This document shows, one piece after another, positions 21,432 to 30,374 of a stretch of DNA of 64,000 nt. Below the pieces are notes generated by a model. The model was not told the DNA's origin. It saw nothing but the letters and a program-made list of their open reading frames with translations, and did no database searches. Source of the DNA: Bacillus sp. FJAT-28004 (lineage in GTDB: Bacteria > Bacillota > Bacilli > Paenibacillales > Paenibacillaceae); contig NZ_LGHP01000003.1 in the NCBI RefSeq assembly GCF_001280845.1, positions 280,526 through 344,525 on the forward strand, written 5' to 3'. The position numbers were made by a program, and so were the translations under genes. Numbering within the stretch: the first letter of the stretch is position 1; each line of letters opens with the position of its first letter.

Positions 21432-22811
21432 TCAATAAAGCTTGCCTTGACGATACAGCACGGTTGATAGCTTCATAACCGCGTGATTATAACAATTTTG
21501 ACGGAGTGGCAATGGATCGCCAAAAAAAGCTGGCAGGATGCCGTTTAACGTTTTTTGCATTTTCTCATACAACATCTTATATACCTGTTCTTCGGTGAAA
21601 AATTGTGTTTCTCTCCCTTGCAGCCACTCGAAATAAGAGACGATAACACCGCCAGCGTTGGCAAGTATATCGGGAATGATGATCGTGCCCTTTGCAGTTA
21701 GCACCTCGTCAGCCTCGCCTGTGACTGGAGCATTCGCACCTTCCACAATGATACGGGCTTTTACTTGATCGACGTTATCTTTGTGAACCTGCTCCTCTAG
21801 CGCGGCAAGGATAAGCACGTCAACATTCAAATAGAGGACGTCTTCACGACTAAGAATTTGGGCTTTCAGATCAAGCTCGGACAGCACAGCTTCGTCTGTA
21901 GGCAAGTCGCCCTGATGGAGAGCAGCATATTCAAGCAGAGCAGGGATGGAAAGACCGTCCGGATTGTATAACGTTACGTTGCGATCGCTTACAGCTACTA
22001 CTTTATTGTTTAAATAAGAGCATTTATAAGCTTCCATTGCAGCGACTGAACCAACGTTGCCGAAGCCCTGAATGGCGATCGATAGTGGACTGTCCGCATG
22101 AGCCAGCGCGGTTTGCACAAATGGATTCGTGCTGCCGGCAAGCCAGCTGCTTTGCTCTTTAAGGAAATCATGAAGCATATAACGGAAGGTGAAATAAACG
22201 CCTTTTCCAGTTGCTTCTCTGCGTCCAAGTGAACCGCCATTAATGACACTTTTGCCGGTGAAGCTGCCTAGGTAAGGCTGACCGGGATGAATGCTTTTGT
22301 ATTCGGCCATCATCCAGTCCATTTCACGTTCGCCTGTCCCCATATCAGGGGCAGGAATATCCTTGTCAGGACCGAGCACATCACTGAAGTATTGCACGTA
22401 TTTTTTGCAAATCAGATAAAGCTCTCTAGCGGAATAGGAACGTGGATTAATAACGACACCGCCTTTGCCGCCGCCGAAAGGCACTTCGTGAAGTGCGTTC
22501 TTGAGCGTCATAAGCGCAGCTAGATTCGTGACTTCATCCTCGCTTACTGATTCGTGAAACCGAATCCCACCCTTGTAAGGCCCGAGTGTATCGTTATGCT
22601 GAATGCGATAGGCTGGAATTCGAACGACATTGCCGTTGTCTACTGTAATGCGCAAAAAAGCTTTATGAACTTTATTTGGTGTGGATAAAATAGCAGCAAG
22701 TGATAAGAAAGCTTGCTCACGCGATTGATCTTGTAAATTTGGTAAAAAAGCAGGGTCTCCCATTAATGCGTGTAAGGATTGCTGTACGATGGCTCCTGTT
22801 TGGCTTGCCAT
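21432..22811 (-). CDS. gdhA: Glutamate dehydrogenase (Glu/Leu/Phe/Val dehydrogenase family)
   Basis: 459 residues. The substrate-binding and catalytic region reads GPYKGGIRFHESV and then VPFGGGKGGVVI (catalytic Lys). APDMGTGEREMDWM, GGSLGRREATGKG and IQGFGNVGSVAA (NAD(P) Rossmann glycines) follow, with EGANAPVT near the end. It interconverts glutamate and 2-oxoglutarate plus ammonium. It is longer than RocG/GudB-type enzymes (about 425), with an extra N-terminal stretch, and coenzyme preference cannot be told. AGGAGG precedes ATG 22811. Two direct GGAACGTTT copies lie upstream. The symbol is by family, not by proven orthology. Confidence 0.88.
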   Translation of the reverse strand: MASQTGAIVQQSLHALMGDPAFLPNLQDQSREQAFLSLAAILSTPNKVHKAFLRITVDNGNVVRIPAYRIQHNDTLGPYKGGIRFHESVSEDEVTNLAALMTLKNALHEVPFGGGKGGVVINPRSYSARELYLICKKYVQYFSDVLGPDKDIPAPDMGTGEREMDWMMAEYKSIHPGQPYLGSFTGKSVINGGSLGRREATGKGVYFTFRYMLHDFLKEQSSWLAGSTNPFVQTALAHADSPLSIAIQGFGNVGSVAAMEAYKCSYLNNKVVAVSDRNVTLYNPDGLSIPALLEYAALHQGDLPTDEAVLSELDLKAQILSREDVLYLNVDVLILAALEEQVHKDNVDQVKARIIVEGANAPVTGEADEVLTAKGTIIIPDILANAGGVIVSYFEWLQGRETQFFTEEQVYKMLYEKMQKTLNGILPAFFGDPLPLRQNCYNHAVMKLSTVLYRQGKLY

Positions 22812-22924
22812 AACTAAACGACCTCCTATGTATTCAGGAATGAGATTCTTTCAAGGCGAAACGTACGATTGCCAAAGGGTATGAGACAGATACGCCAGCA
22901 CTTGAACTCTAACTGTAACATATT

Positions 22925-22955
22925 GGAACGTTTAAGCCAAAACAGGGGAACGTTT
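22925..22955. promoter_or_regulatory. Direct repeats GGAACGTTT upstream of glutamate dehydrogenase
   Basis: Two exact copies at 22925-22933 and 22947-22955, 22 bp apart (two helical turns), each with a palindromic AACGTT core. They lie about 115-145 bp before the gdhA start on the minus strand and could be an activator or repressor site. The regulator is not identifiable. Confidence 0.4.
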
Positions 22956-22987
22956 GATTAACGATAAGTGAACACATAATCCTCGTG

Positions 22988-24277
22988 CTAAGTTAATTTG
23001 AGCAATAGCGATCCGTGAGGAGGCAGCGAGAAGGATAGCTCGTTCAAGCTCCCGAGATTCTCGCGCGACCAAAGGTTACGCACAAGCGGAGCATCGTTTA
23101 AGCCAAGTTGACTAAGCGTCGCGGTAACCGTATTCTCCTGCTCGCCCGCATTAAACAATGCAACGTACAACGAGCCATCTTCGCCTTGTGCTGTCCATGC
23201 AATACGATCCTGTTCACGATAAAGCTGGCGGGCACCGCGTCCATTTCGATGAAGAGATAGTACCTCCTCGTTAGTCAGCAATGACAACGTCCATTCGTCG
23301 TTATCCCGCATTTCACCACCAAACATAAGCGGCGATCGAAAAATAGCCCATAGCGACATCATCGTCACCTGCTCGTCACGTGTAAATCTCGTCCAGCGAT
23401 CGCTGCCTCCGCCATCGACAGAACGAATGCCTAAATGCCCAAGCGGGAGCATATCACAATCCGGCCATGATCCTTCTCCTACATGCGGCGCCCACTTCTC
23501 GCAGCGCTCAAACATGTCGTGAAGCAGAGGCCATAAATCCCAATAATCATCCGTCATTCGCCACATGTTCGCATGCTCCGAGAGCGGACCCGCATGTTCC
23601 AGGGGAGCCGGACCAGGCGATAAGCTAAGCACCATCGGTCTGCCGCATTGCTCAATAGCGTTATGAATAAGTTTGATTTCATCCAAATGAATGCCGTAAA
23701 GTCTGGAAGCGGCAATATCATCTACTTTAACGAAATCCACTCCCCATGAAGCGTATAAATCGAATAACGAATGATAATATTGCTGTGCGCCGTCTTTAGA
23801 AGCATCTACGCCGTACATGTCTGTATTCCATGGGCAAATCGAGTTCGGATGTGCAATCTGGCGAGCGGTTACGTTTGTTCCGAGCAGCTTGGTGTTCGCA
23901 TGAACGGCTTGACGCGGAATACCCCTCATTATATGTATACCGAATTTGAGTCCCAGAGAATGAACGTAATCGGCTAGAGGTTTAAAACCTTGACCGTTCG
24001 CAGCGGACGGAAATCGGTTAACTGCAGGCTGCAAGCGGGAATATTCGTCCATCTCAAGCGGAACGAAAGGGCGGTATTGTGATGAATTCGCACCAGGCTC
24101 ATACCACTGGATATCGATAACGATATAATCCCAGCCAAAAGCTCGCAGATGCTCGGCCATATATGCCGCATTTCCGCGAACTTCGTCCTCTCTCACACTT
24201 GCGCCATAGCAGTCCCAGCTGTTCCAGCCCATAGTCGGTGCTGCTGCATATTGGTGATGCTTGGAAGTTGTAGACAT
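22988..24277 (-). CDS. Glycoside hydrolase family 27 enzyme (alpha-galactosidase-like)
   Basis: 429 residues with no signal peptide, so cytoplasmic. GH27 features: N-terminal PTMGWNSWDCYG, DYIVIDIQWYEP, the nucleophile region FVKVDDIA (Asp186 or Asp187), the acid/base region WRMTDDYWD (Asp243/244), WPDCDMLPLGHLG and MMSLWAIFRSPLM. The C-terminal beta-sandwich ends LPPHGSLLLKL. It probably releases terminal alpha-galactose from imported oligosaccharides; other GH27 activities such as beta-L-arabinopyranosidase are possible. It is transcribed in the same direction as, and just after, an AraC regulator (109-bp gap) that likely controls it. Confidence 0.88.
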   Translation of the reverse strand: MSTTSKHHQYAAAPTMGWNSWDCYGASVREDEVRGNAAYMAEHLRAFGWDYIVIDIQWYEPGANSSQYRPFVPLEMDEYSRLQPAVNRFPSAANGQGFKPLADYVHSLGLKFGIHIMRGIPRQAVHANTKLLGTNVTARQIAHPNSICPWNTDMYGVDASKDGAQQYYHSLFDLYASWGVDFVKVDDIAASRLYGIHLDEIKLIHNAIEQCGRPMVLSLSPGPAPLEHAGPLSEHANMWRMTDDYWDLWPLLHDMFERCEKWAPHVGEGSWPDCDMLPLGHLGIRSVDGGGSDRWTRFTRDEQVTMMSLWAIFRSPLMFGGEMRDNDEWTLSLLTNEEVLSLHRNGRGARQLYREQDRIAWTAQGEDGSLYVALFNAGEQENTVTATLSQLGLNDAPLVRNLWSRENLGSLNELSFSLPPHGSLLLKLT

Positions 24278-24386
24278 ATTATTTCGTCCTCTCTTATCGT
24301 AATATTGCTCTATGCGATAATCGTAAAACGAAACGTTAGTCGGTGACTAGCGTAATTTATTGCGTATATATGTAAAATATTGCTCT

Positions 24387-25271
24387 TTAGTCAAACTGTA
24401 AACGATCGATTGAGGGCAGCTCTTTGGCTAAGCGGAAATCAGCGGGCGGAAAGCCGATGCGGCTTCGAAATACTTTACTGAAGTAACTGCCGCTCGAGTA
24501 ACCAACCGCATATGCGATTTCTTCGATAGGGAGACAGCTGCTCCGGAGCAGCTGGACAGCCTTCTCGATTCGGAGCTTGGTTACATAGTCCATAGGTGAG
24601 ATACCTGTCGTCTTCGTGAACATTCGCGTAAAATAATATTTAGACAGTCCAGCTACATCCGCGACATCATCTAAGCTTTGCAAACGATGGAATTCAGCTT
24701 CCATATAAGCTGTAGCCTGCTTAATTTGCAGCGGCCAATTTGTTTTCTCCTGCTGCTGCAAGGTGCTTGATTGCAGCAACTCCATCATGAAGCGGTAAAT
24801 AAGCGACGATGCTTGATAGCTGTTCTGAATACGATTGCTCCGAGCCTCTGTATATAAGCTTTGAAGGGTACGAACGACAGCGGACGATGGCTCAAACGTT
24901 GGCGTGGCGCCGACGGCTTGCAGCAGTTCTGTCCAAAGCGCTTGCAGATGCTGCTGGCGGAATAATACAAAATAAAAAGTCCAATGGTCGCTGGATTTCG
25001 GCAAGCAATAGTGATGATCTCCGGGAATCTCCGCCAGAAAGGCAGAGCCGGCATATAAGTCATGTGTTTCGTCTCCGAGTCTGAACTGACCAAAGCCGGA
25101 GACGGTATATTGAAATAAGTACAGTGGACCGTCAATTCGTTTCATACCGTCCCAGTAGTAGTCAGACTCTGTTACTTCCTGGTAGCCAGTCGCAAATAGC
25201 TGATAGATGGGAAGCTGCGGCGGGTCCTGAAATCGGTATCCATATACGCCATAGGGCTGATTTATTATCAT
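24387..25271 (-). CDS. AraC-family transcriptional regulator
   Basis: 294 residues. ATG 25271 is chosen over the ATG 48 bp upstream because GAGGTG precedes it. N-terminal cupin-type sensor domain (DGPLYLFQYTVSGFGQFRLG, FLAEIPGDHHYCLP) and C-terminal double helix-turn-helix: DVAGLSKYYFTRMFTKTTG, ISPMDYVTKLRIEKAVQLL, AYAVGYSSGSYFSKVFRSR and FPPADFR. It likely senses a sugar and activates the GH27 gene immediately downstream. The start also faces a divergent GGCT-like gene. Confidence 0.9.
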   Translation of the reverse strand: MIINQPYGVYGYRFQDPPQLPIYQLFATGYQEVTESDYYWDGMKRIDGPLYLFQYTVSGFGQFRLGDETHDLYAGSAFLAEIPGDHHYCLPKSSDHWTFYFVLFRQQHLQALWTELLQAVGATPTFEPSSAVVRTLQSLYTEARSNRIQNSYQASSLIYRFMMELLQSSTLQQQEKTNWPLQIKQATAYMEAEFHRLQSLDDVADVAGLSKYYFTRMFTKTTGISPMDYVTKLRIEKAVQLLRSSCLPIEEIAYAVGYSSGSYFSKVFRSRIGFPPADFRLAKELPSIDRLQFD

Positions 25272-25330
25272 TACAATATTCACCTCGAAGCAAAGCCTGA
25301 TTTTCAATCTATCATTCATGACGAAAGGGG

Positions 25331-25771
25331 CTGAGGAAAACGCATCAGATAACTGTTTTTATATACGGCACTTTACTCCCAGGCCAAAGCAATCACCATA
25401 TCGTTGCATCCTATATACAATCGATTCGATCAGGCCAAATTGCCGGGAGATTGGTTGATTGCGGCGCATATCCGGCAGCCGTTCGCGATGCATTTGCCAA
25501 AGAGTGCAATAGTATTATACGCGGTCATTGGATAGTCGTCGATAGAGAAGGGCTGGCTTCTATGGATGTGCTGGAGGAATTTTATGGTCTCGAGGAGTGG
25601 AATGATTATGAAAGGATATGGGTTGCTGACGCCAAAGATAACCGTGTTTCAGGATGGGTGTACGTTTGGGAATCAAGCAGAGGCTGCGCGGATATATCGG
25701 ATGAATATTGGCCGGATTTTTTCGCTCGCAAGATGAAGGACATTTATAAAAAAAGGCATAGCCCTATGTGA
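25331..25771 (+). CDS. Gamma-glutamylcyclotransferase-like (GGCT/AIG2) protein; start codon unclear
   Basis: The frame from about 25349 reads ITVFIYGTLLPGQSNHHIVA, then IAGRLVDCGAYPAAV, then EFYGLEEWNDYERIWV. This is the GGCT/AIG2-like fold (YGTL..G.SNHH, G.LYD.G.YPA). The conserved N-terminal YGTL is in frame, yet no ATG, GTG or TTG precedes it after the in-frame stop at 25319. The first in-frame standard start is TTG 25451, which would remove the fold's first strand. The coordinate given (CTG 25331) is provisional. It is either a non-standard start or an inactivated start. Confidence 0.6.
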   Translation: MRKTHQITVFIYGTLLPGQSNHHIVASYIQSIRSGQIAGRLVDCGAYPAAVRDAFAKECNSIIRGHWIVVDREGLASMDVLEEFYGLEEWNDYERIWVADAKDNRVSGWVYVWESSRGCADISDEYWPDFFARKMKDIYKKRHSPM

Positions 25772-25791
25772 ATTGCACAGGAGCCATGCCT
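25748..25791 (-). terminator. Terminator of the small minus-strand gene
   Basis: The AGGCAT-GC ... GC-ATGCCT stem (25754-25791) is followed, on the minus strand, by a run of seven T (25748-25754). It overlaps the 3' end of the GGCT-like gene. Confidence 0.7.
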
Positions 25792-25814
25792 CTAATCATG
25801 CTTTGAAACGTTGT

Positions 25815-25970
25815 TTAAGCTTTATCTTTTTCGTTATCTGCGGCATAAGCAATTAATGCAACTTCCGAGCCATATGCTTCAGTTAATTGCTGCTCCAACT
25901 TGCGAATCGCATCGAGCGCATCGCTTTGGTTGTTTAACTCGGCGAGATGATAATCCTTGTCCATCATCAT
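25815..25970 (-). CDS. Small hypothetical protein (51 residues)
   Basis: A 51-codon frame with three consecutive ATGs at its start (25970, 25967, 25964) preceded by AAGGA. The peptide begins MMMDKDYHLAELNNQSDALD and continues with a Lys/Glu/Gln-rich helix (IRKLEQQLTEAYGSE) and ends NEKDKA. It is probably a small helical soluble protein. A terminator with a clear T run follows on the same strand, which supports a real transcription unit. Family not recognised. Confidence 0.65.
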   Translation of the reverse strand: MMMDKDYHLAELNNQSDALDAIRKLEQQLTEAYGSEVALIAYAADNEKDKA

Positions 25971-26067
25971 TGTTCACGTCCTTTTATCCATGGTTTTATT
26001 AGTAGAATGGGCTTTAATGTATGTTGCTATACGTTTTAGACCATAAAGTTGTCAGGTTCTAAGCTAT

Positions 26068-26140
26068 TTCAGCATCCAGAGGATGCTGAAGGCGTTTTTT
26101 GCTAGACCGTTCTGTAATTGTTCTTTTGACGACGGTCTAG
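26068..26140 (+). promoter_or_regulatory. Terminator and long inverted repeat upstream of the copD-like operon
   Basis: TTCAGCATCC (26068-26077) / GGATGCTGAA (26081-26090) is a perfect 10-bp stem with a three-base loop and a T run to 26100. It is followed by the inverted repeat CTAGACCGT (26102-26110) / ACGGTCTAG (26132-26140), 21 bp apart and 38 bp before the next start. The first looks like a terminator, the second like an operator or a second hairpin. Confidence 0.6.
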
Positions 26141-26178
26141 TACACTAAAGCAGTATGACATAAAGGGATGTGACATCT

Positions 26179-27588
26179 ATGGGAAATTTTTTGCTCCAAA
26201 TGAAACAAGCTACGTCCGGCAGATGGGCGAAATATACGGCAATGGTACTGTTGTTTCTCCTTATCGCGGCTTCTGCTGCTTTGTGGGTATCGCCACCGCA
26301 GGCTTTTGCGCACTTGCATTCCGGCATGGAAGAAACAGACTTTGATCCTCATAAGCAGGTCGGTCATGATCATTCGACCGATGCTCAGTCCGAGGAAGGG
26401 ATTACTGTGCAGCAGGCTTTATTTTTTGCAGTTAGAGCCATTTATTATGTTGCATTTATGTTCGCAGCTGGATTAATGCTTTGGTCCTTAACTCTGCCAA
26501 AGGATGCAGAATCCATACTGAGCAAGCTCGCGAAAAAATGGGGCATCTATTCGCTTAGAGCGCTGCTGCTTGCCACTTTGTTATTCGTTTTTGTCCATGC
26601 CAGCCAATTAATGAAAGGTTATGACGGAGGCAGCTCGAATGAGTGGATCCGCTTGATGACGGAGACGTCCACCGGACAGTCATGGCTTGCACTGATTGTA
26701 CTTTCCCTGCTTGGATTTACCGTTCTGCGATTGCATGATTCATTTAAAGTCATTTGGGCGCTGCTGCTCATTTCGGTAGAAAGCTTTAATGGACATGTCA
26801 ATGCGCTCCCAAACAATACTATGGCCATCGTGTTCGACTTCATACATATCGTGTGCTCCGCTTTATGGGCTGGCGGATTGATGCTGCTGTTGCTGTTGTG
26901 GCGGACTGATCGCAAGGAGGCAGGGAGATTCGCTGAGCGATTTACAAAGGTCGCTTGGCTGACGATTGTGCTTCTATCGATAAGTGGAATCGGCATGACT
27001 GCTCTAATTCTGCCAACCTGGAGCTATTTGTTTTATACAAGCTGGGGGATCATGCTGCTCGCCAAATCAGGACTGGTTTTGTTCATTGCTTGTGTTGGTT
27101 TTGTGCTGCATAGGCGTGCCAAACAGCAAAAGCTGCCGAGCGGCATGCTGCTGAAGCTAGACGGACTTTTGATGGCAATCGTACTGGTTCTTGCAAGTAT
27201 ATTCACTTATATTAGTCCTGTTCCCGATACAGAGCCTCTATCCTATCATAAAATGGGCGATACGCTGCATTACACGGTTATGATAACGCCAAATGGGCCA
27301 GGTCCAAATTACTTGAAACTTAAAATTTGGCTGCCTAAGACGCTTGGCACGCCGGCATCCGTACAATTTCTGCTTCGTACACCGGACAATCCGAAGCGAG
27401 CGGATATTAAAGTTCCATTACGTGGCGCCAGCGGGGAGAACTACTTAGCTTTTCCGGGATTTCTAGAAACAGATTATGAATCGGACAAGTTCGAGCTGCC
27501 TACACGCGGCACATGGGAGGCTGAACTGATTATTATCGATCAGACCGGAGCAGAAACGAAGCAGCTGATTCCATTTCGGAATGATTAG
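26179..27588 (+). CDS. CopD-domain copper resistance/transport membrane protein
   Basis: 469 residues from ATG 26179 (AAAGGG upstream; GTG 26170 is too close to that site). Signal-like first helix, then a His-rich extracytoplasmic segment (AHLHSG, HKQVGHDHS) likely to bind metal. About eight membrane helices follow with the CopD core (VESFNGHVNALP, FDFIHIVCSALWAGGL). The C-terminus is an extracytoplasmic beta-type domain of about 110 residues (TVMITPNGPGPNYLKLKIWL). The layout resembles YcnJ-type proteins but lacks the CopC domain in its usual N-terminal position. A histidine kinase follows directly, suggesting metal-responsive control. Confidence 0.8.
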   Translation: MGNFLLQMKQATSGRWAKYTAMVLLFLLIAASAALWVSPPQAFAHLHSGMEETDFDPHKQVGHDHSTDAQSEEGITVQQALFFAVRAIYYVAFMFAAGLMLWSLTLPKDAESILSKLAKKWGIYSLRALLLATLLFVFVHASQLMKGYDGGSSNEWIRLMTETSTGQSWLALIVLSLLGFTVLRLHDSFKVIWALLLISVESFNGHVNALPNNTMAIVFDFIHIVCSALWAGGLMLLLLLWRTDRKEAGRFAERFTKVAWLTIVLLSISGIGMTALILPTWSYLFYTSWGIMLLAKSGLVLFIACVGFVLHRRAKQQKLPSGMLLKLDGLLMAIVLVLASIFTYISPVPDTEPLSYHKMGDTLHYTVMITPNGPGPNYLKLKIWLPKTLGTPASVQFLLRTPDNPKRADIKVPLRGASGENYLAFPGFLETDYESDKFELPTRGTWEAELIIIDQTGAETKQLIPFRND

Positions 27589-27611
27589 TGGGTAGAAAGG
27601 GAGTTGGACAA

Positions 27612-28469
27612 ATGTCTTACAAATGGCTGAAATGGCTAATATTATGGATCCCGACGGTCGCTATCGGTCTATGGGAATATTTGCGCCATACGCTGCTTCT
27701 CCCGTTCATTTCCATGGATCTGGGCAATTTGCTCGCTCCCGTCTTTGTTTTCATTATTTCACTAACGCTGCTCCGTGCGTTATTCGCTAAGCTAGAGCAA
27801 ACGCAAGAGACGCTGCAAAAGGAGCGTATTGTAAAGGCTGCCCTCGAGGAACGTGAGCAGCTGGCGCGCGAGCTTCATGATGGCATATCACAATCGTTGT
27901 TCATGTTATCTGTTAAGCTGGACAAGCTGGAACGGGCGCAGTCTGCTTCCGATGCACAGCAAACGACGGACCAAATTAGGAGAACCGTGAGGCATGTCTA
28001 TGATGACGTAAGGCAATCCATTGCCAATTTACAAGATTCCCCACTACCTGCGGATATGTCGTGGATGCAAAGCATCCATCATTTAACGGCTGAGATGGAA
28101 CAGACCTCCGGCGTTCATACAAAAGTTGAATGGCATGTACAGGAAGGTTTGTTATCTTATAAGCAGAAGGTGGAACTGCTGGCAATTATGCGTGAAGCGC
28201 TTATGAACGTACAGAAACATGCAAAAGCAAAACATATCATTATTCAAGGTGAAGGCGATAGGAGTTCAGATCGGACACAAAATGTGTTCCGCTGCTCCAT
28301 TGTTGATGATGGTATCGGGGCTGCGCAAGAGAAGCTTCATGGGAAAGGGCAGTACGGTGTCAAAATGATGCAGGATCGTGCGGCTGCGATGGGCTGGACG
28401 ATGACAGTGCAGCAGGCTAAGCCCCAGGGCACAATCGTCGAAATCATCGGAAGGAGTGATTCCAAATGA
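27612..28469 (+). CDS. NarL-type sensor histidine kinase (HisKA_3)
   Basis: 285 residues from ATG 27612 (AAAGGGAG nine bases upstream). Two N-terminal membrane helices (about 8-20 and 36-56) with almost no extracytoplasmic loop, then a coiled linker. The HisKA_3 dimerisation box is EEREQLARELHDGISQSLFM with phosphoacceptor His89. The ATPase domain shows the N box MREALMNVQKHAKAKH, then VDDGIG and GVKMMQDRAAAMG. The lack of a sensor loop places it among intramembrane-sensing or partner-sensing kinases. CopD upstream is the probable partner. Its 3' end overlaps the response regulator by 4 bp. Confidence 0.92.
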   Translation: MSYKWLKWLILWIPTVAIGLWEYLRHTLLLPFISMDLGNLLAPVFVFIISLTLLRALFAKLEQTQETLQKERIVKAALEEREQLARELHDGISQSLFMLSVKLDKLERAQSASDAQQTTDQIRRTVRHVYDDVRQSIANLQDSPLPADMSWMQSIHHLTAEMEQTSGVHTKVEWHVQEGLLSYKQKVELLAIMREALMNVQKHAKAKHIIIQGEGDRSSDRTQNVFRCSIVDDGIGAAQEKLHGKGQYGVKMMQDRAAAMGWTMTVQQAKPQGTIVEIIGRSDSK

Positions 28470-29170
28470 CTGATAAAACGGCTAAGGTACGCGTGTTTTT
28501 AGTAGATGACCATCCCCACGGACGGGAAGGCATGCGCGATATTGTCCTCGGCGATGACTCTTTTGACGTAATAGGAGAAGCCGCAAGCGGCGAGGAAGCA
28601 ATAGTAGCGATAGAAGAATTACAGCCTGATTTGGTGCTTATGGACATCAATATGCCTGGTATTGGCGGGCTGGAAGCGACGCAGCGCCTCAAGCTGCTCA
28701 TGCCTTCCTTAAAAATTGTAATGGTTACGGTCTCAGATGACATTACTCATTTATTCGAGGCGATAAAGCGCGGAGCACAAGGTTATTTGCTCAAAAATTT
28801 AGCTCCTTCCTCATGGATGGAATATTTACGTGCTATATCCTTGGATGAAGCGCCGATGTCGAAGGAGCTTGCCTTCCGGCTGCTGCAGGAATTCTCGGTA
28901 ACGAAGCCGCAGGAGACAAAAACCCTCGTGAACAAATCTCAAGCGCTGGACAAAAATGCAGCTATTATTACGACTCCGCTGACCGATCGGGAGAAAGAGG
29001 TGCTTGAGCGAGTGGCAACGGGTGCTTCCAATCGCGAGATTGCAGGCGAGCTGTGCTTGTCAGAGCATACGGTCAAGAACCATCTGAAAAATATTTTGCA
29101 AAAGCTTCATCTTGCTAATCGAGTGCAGCTGACCATTTACGCTTTTGAGCAGGGGCTTGTTGAACGTTAG
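28466..29170 (+). CDS. NarL/LuxR-type response regulator
   Basis: 234 residues. Receiver domain with phosphoacceptor Asp60 (DLVLMDINMPG), conserved acidic pair (VDDH) and Lys (GYLLKN). The C-terminal LuxR helix-turn-helix reads PLTDREKEVLERVATGASNR, EIAGELCLSEHTVKNHLKNI and LQKLHLANRVQL. A linker of about 40 residues rich in Lys and Thr separates them. It is the cognate regulator of the overlapping kinase gene. Targets are likely to include the copD-like operon, possibly through the CTAGACCGT/ACGGTCTAG repeat, which is inference. Confidence 0.93.
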   Translation: MTDKTAKVRVFLVDDHPHGREGMRDIVLGDDSFDVIGEAASGEEAIVAIEELQPDLVLMDINMPGIGGLEATQRLKLLMPSLKIVMVTVSDDITHLFEAIKRGAQGYLLKNLAPSSWMEYLRAISLDEAPMSKELAFRLLQEFSVTKPQETKTLVNKSQALDKNAAIITTPLTDREKEVLERVATGASNREIAGELCLSEHTVKNHLKNILQKLHLANRVQLTIYAFEQGLVER

Positions 29171-29221
29171 ATCTGGCGCTGAAGATACACTTTAATCTGC
29201 GCAGCAGGATTAAGCTATTAT

Positions 29222-29273
29222 AAGCTGTTCAGAAGGTCGATAAGTACGATGATCTTGCTGGGCAGCTTTTTTT
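29222..29273 (+). terminator. Terminator after the two-component genes
   Basis: AAGCTG (29222-29227) / CAGCTT (29263-29268) with inner CAG/CTG pairing and seven T downstream. Confidence 0.7.
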
Positions 29274-29321
29274 GTATACAAGGGATAAACTAGTTTGTAT
29301 ATTCAAGAAGGAGGCCTTGAT

Positions 29322-30374
29322 TTGAAAGACCTTTATGAGCGTTTAAGGGAGCTGAGTGAGGGTGAGGTTAGAAACCTTCTGAATGACCTTCTAAAGCTGA
29401 CAGTGCCATTTTCGGAACAAGGAGATGGGGAGCAGAAGGCTTTGGCCGACTCTATTGTACAAATGTATGAAATGCAGGTGCAGCGAGCACATTCTTCGCG
29501 ACTTGAAGCTGAGCAGCGCAAACGTACGGTTCATCTCGTATTCAGTATGTCGGATGCAGGCTCTTTGAAAGTTGCCCTTAGCAAACTAGGAAAACGCGCT
29601 GATAATGAGGTTCTTACGTTTAATGATTGTTTCTCAGTAGGTCCAATCAAGGATCTTGATCGGGCGGAAGGGCAGCGAGCAAGAGAGTTTTGGCAAATGG
29701 AGAAGTTATCTGGTTCTATGTTTAATCACCTAATGAATCGTGAGCATCAAATAGAGAGAGTGATCGAGAAAATATCTGCCATAGCTGAGCATAAATCCAT
29801 CATTATCTGGTGTGCCGATAACGCGCATGATCAGGTGGGACTGCGTTTTGTTATGCATTTGCTAAAGAATCGTAGTAATAGCGTACATATTATGAATGTT
29901 TCAGAGCTTTTTCGGCTTAACATGCCAAGCACTCATGAGAACATACCTCACTATGCGCAAGGTCTGCTAGAGGAGGATGTTTATTTGAATATCGTTAAAG
30001 AATATGAACATGTTTTACCGTTAGTAGATAGTGAGAGACGACGCTTTGAAGCTGAGTGGTTGGAGCTTAAGCAGCACAAGCATACACTGCGTTTATGGGT
30101 GGATGGCAAGATTGAGCATGCTGCTGAAGAGGCGCTTGATAGGAAGCTTATGGCTGTCGTTGATAAGCTTGCGATCGAAACCGAGGATGGTTTTGTTAAG
30201 GCTGGAGCTGTTATCGGAGAATTACAGGATCACTATTTTCAGCTAATCGACTTTCGTTTTACCGAATATCGGCTATGGACGTTAATAAGCGATGGTTACT
30301 TAGCTTTTAGAGGGCTGCCGGGTGCGATGCATCAATATTCGGTTCGAATGAATACAGGGAGGACAACTTTATGA
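29322..30374 (+). CDS. DUF1835/DUF3658-type protein
   Basis: 350 residues from TTG 29322, chosen because AAGGAGG lies about seven bases upstream. After an N-terminal helical region of about 70 residues, TVHLVFSMSDAGSLKVAL opens a DUF1835 domain (HLV.SMS.AGSL...L, then FNDCFSVGPI). The C-terminal part (EVLP..DSERRRFEAEWLEL, ALDRKLMAVVDKL) fits DUF3658. No catalytic site is established for these families to my knowledge. Its stop overlaps the start of the GDSL-hydrolase fusion (ATGA), so the two proteins are translationally coupled and probably work together. Confidence 0.75.
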   Translation: MKDLYERLRELSEGEVRNLLNDLLKLTVPFSEQGDGEQKALADSIVQMYEMQVQRAHSSRLEAEQRKRTVHLVFSMSDAGSLKVALSKLGKRADNEVLTFNDCFSVGPIKDLDRAEGQRAREFWQMEKLSGSMFNHLMNREHQIERVIEKISAIAEHKSIIIWCADNAHDQVGLRFVMHLLKNRSNSVHIMNVSELFRLNMPSTHENIPHYAQGLLEEDVYLNIVKEYEHVLPLVDSERRRFEAEWLELKQHKHTLRLWVDGKIEHAAEEALDRKLMAVVDKLAIETEDGFVKAGAVIGELQDHYFQLIDFRFTEYRLWTLISDGYLAFRGLPGAMHQYSVRMNTGRTTL

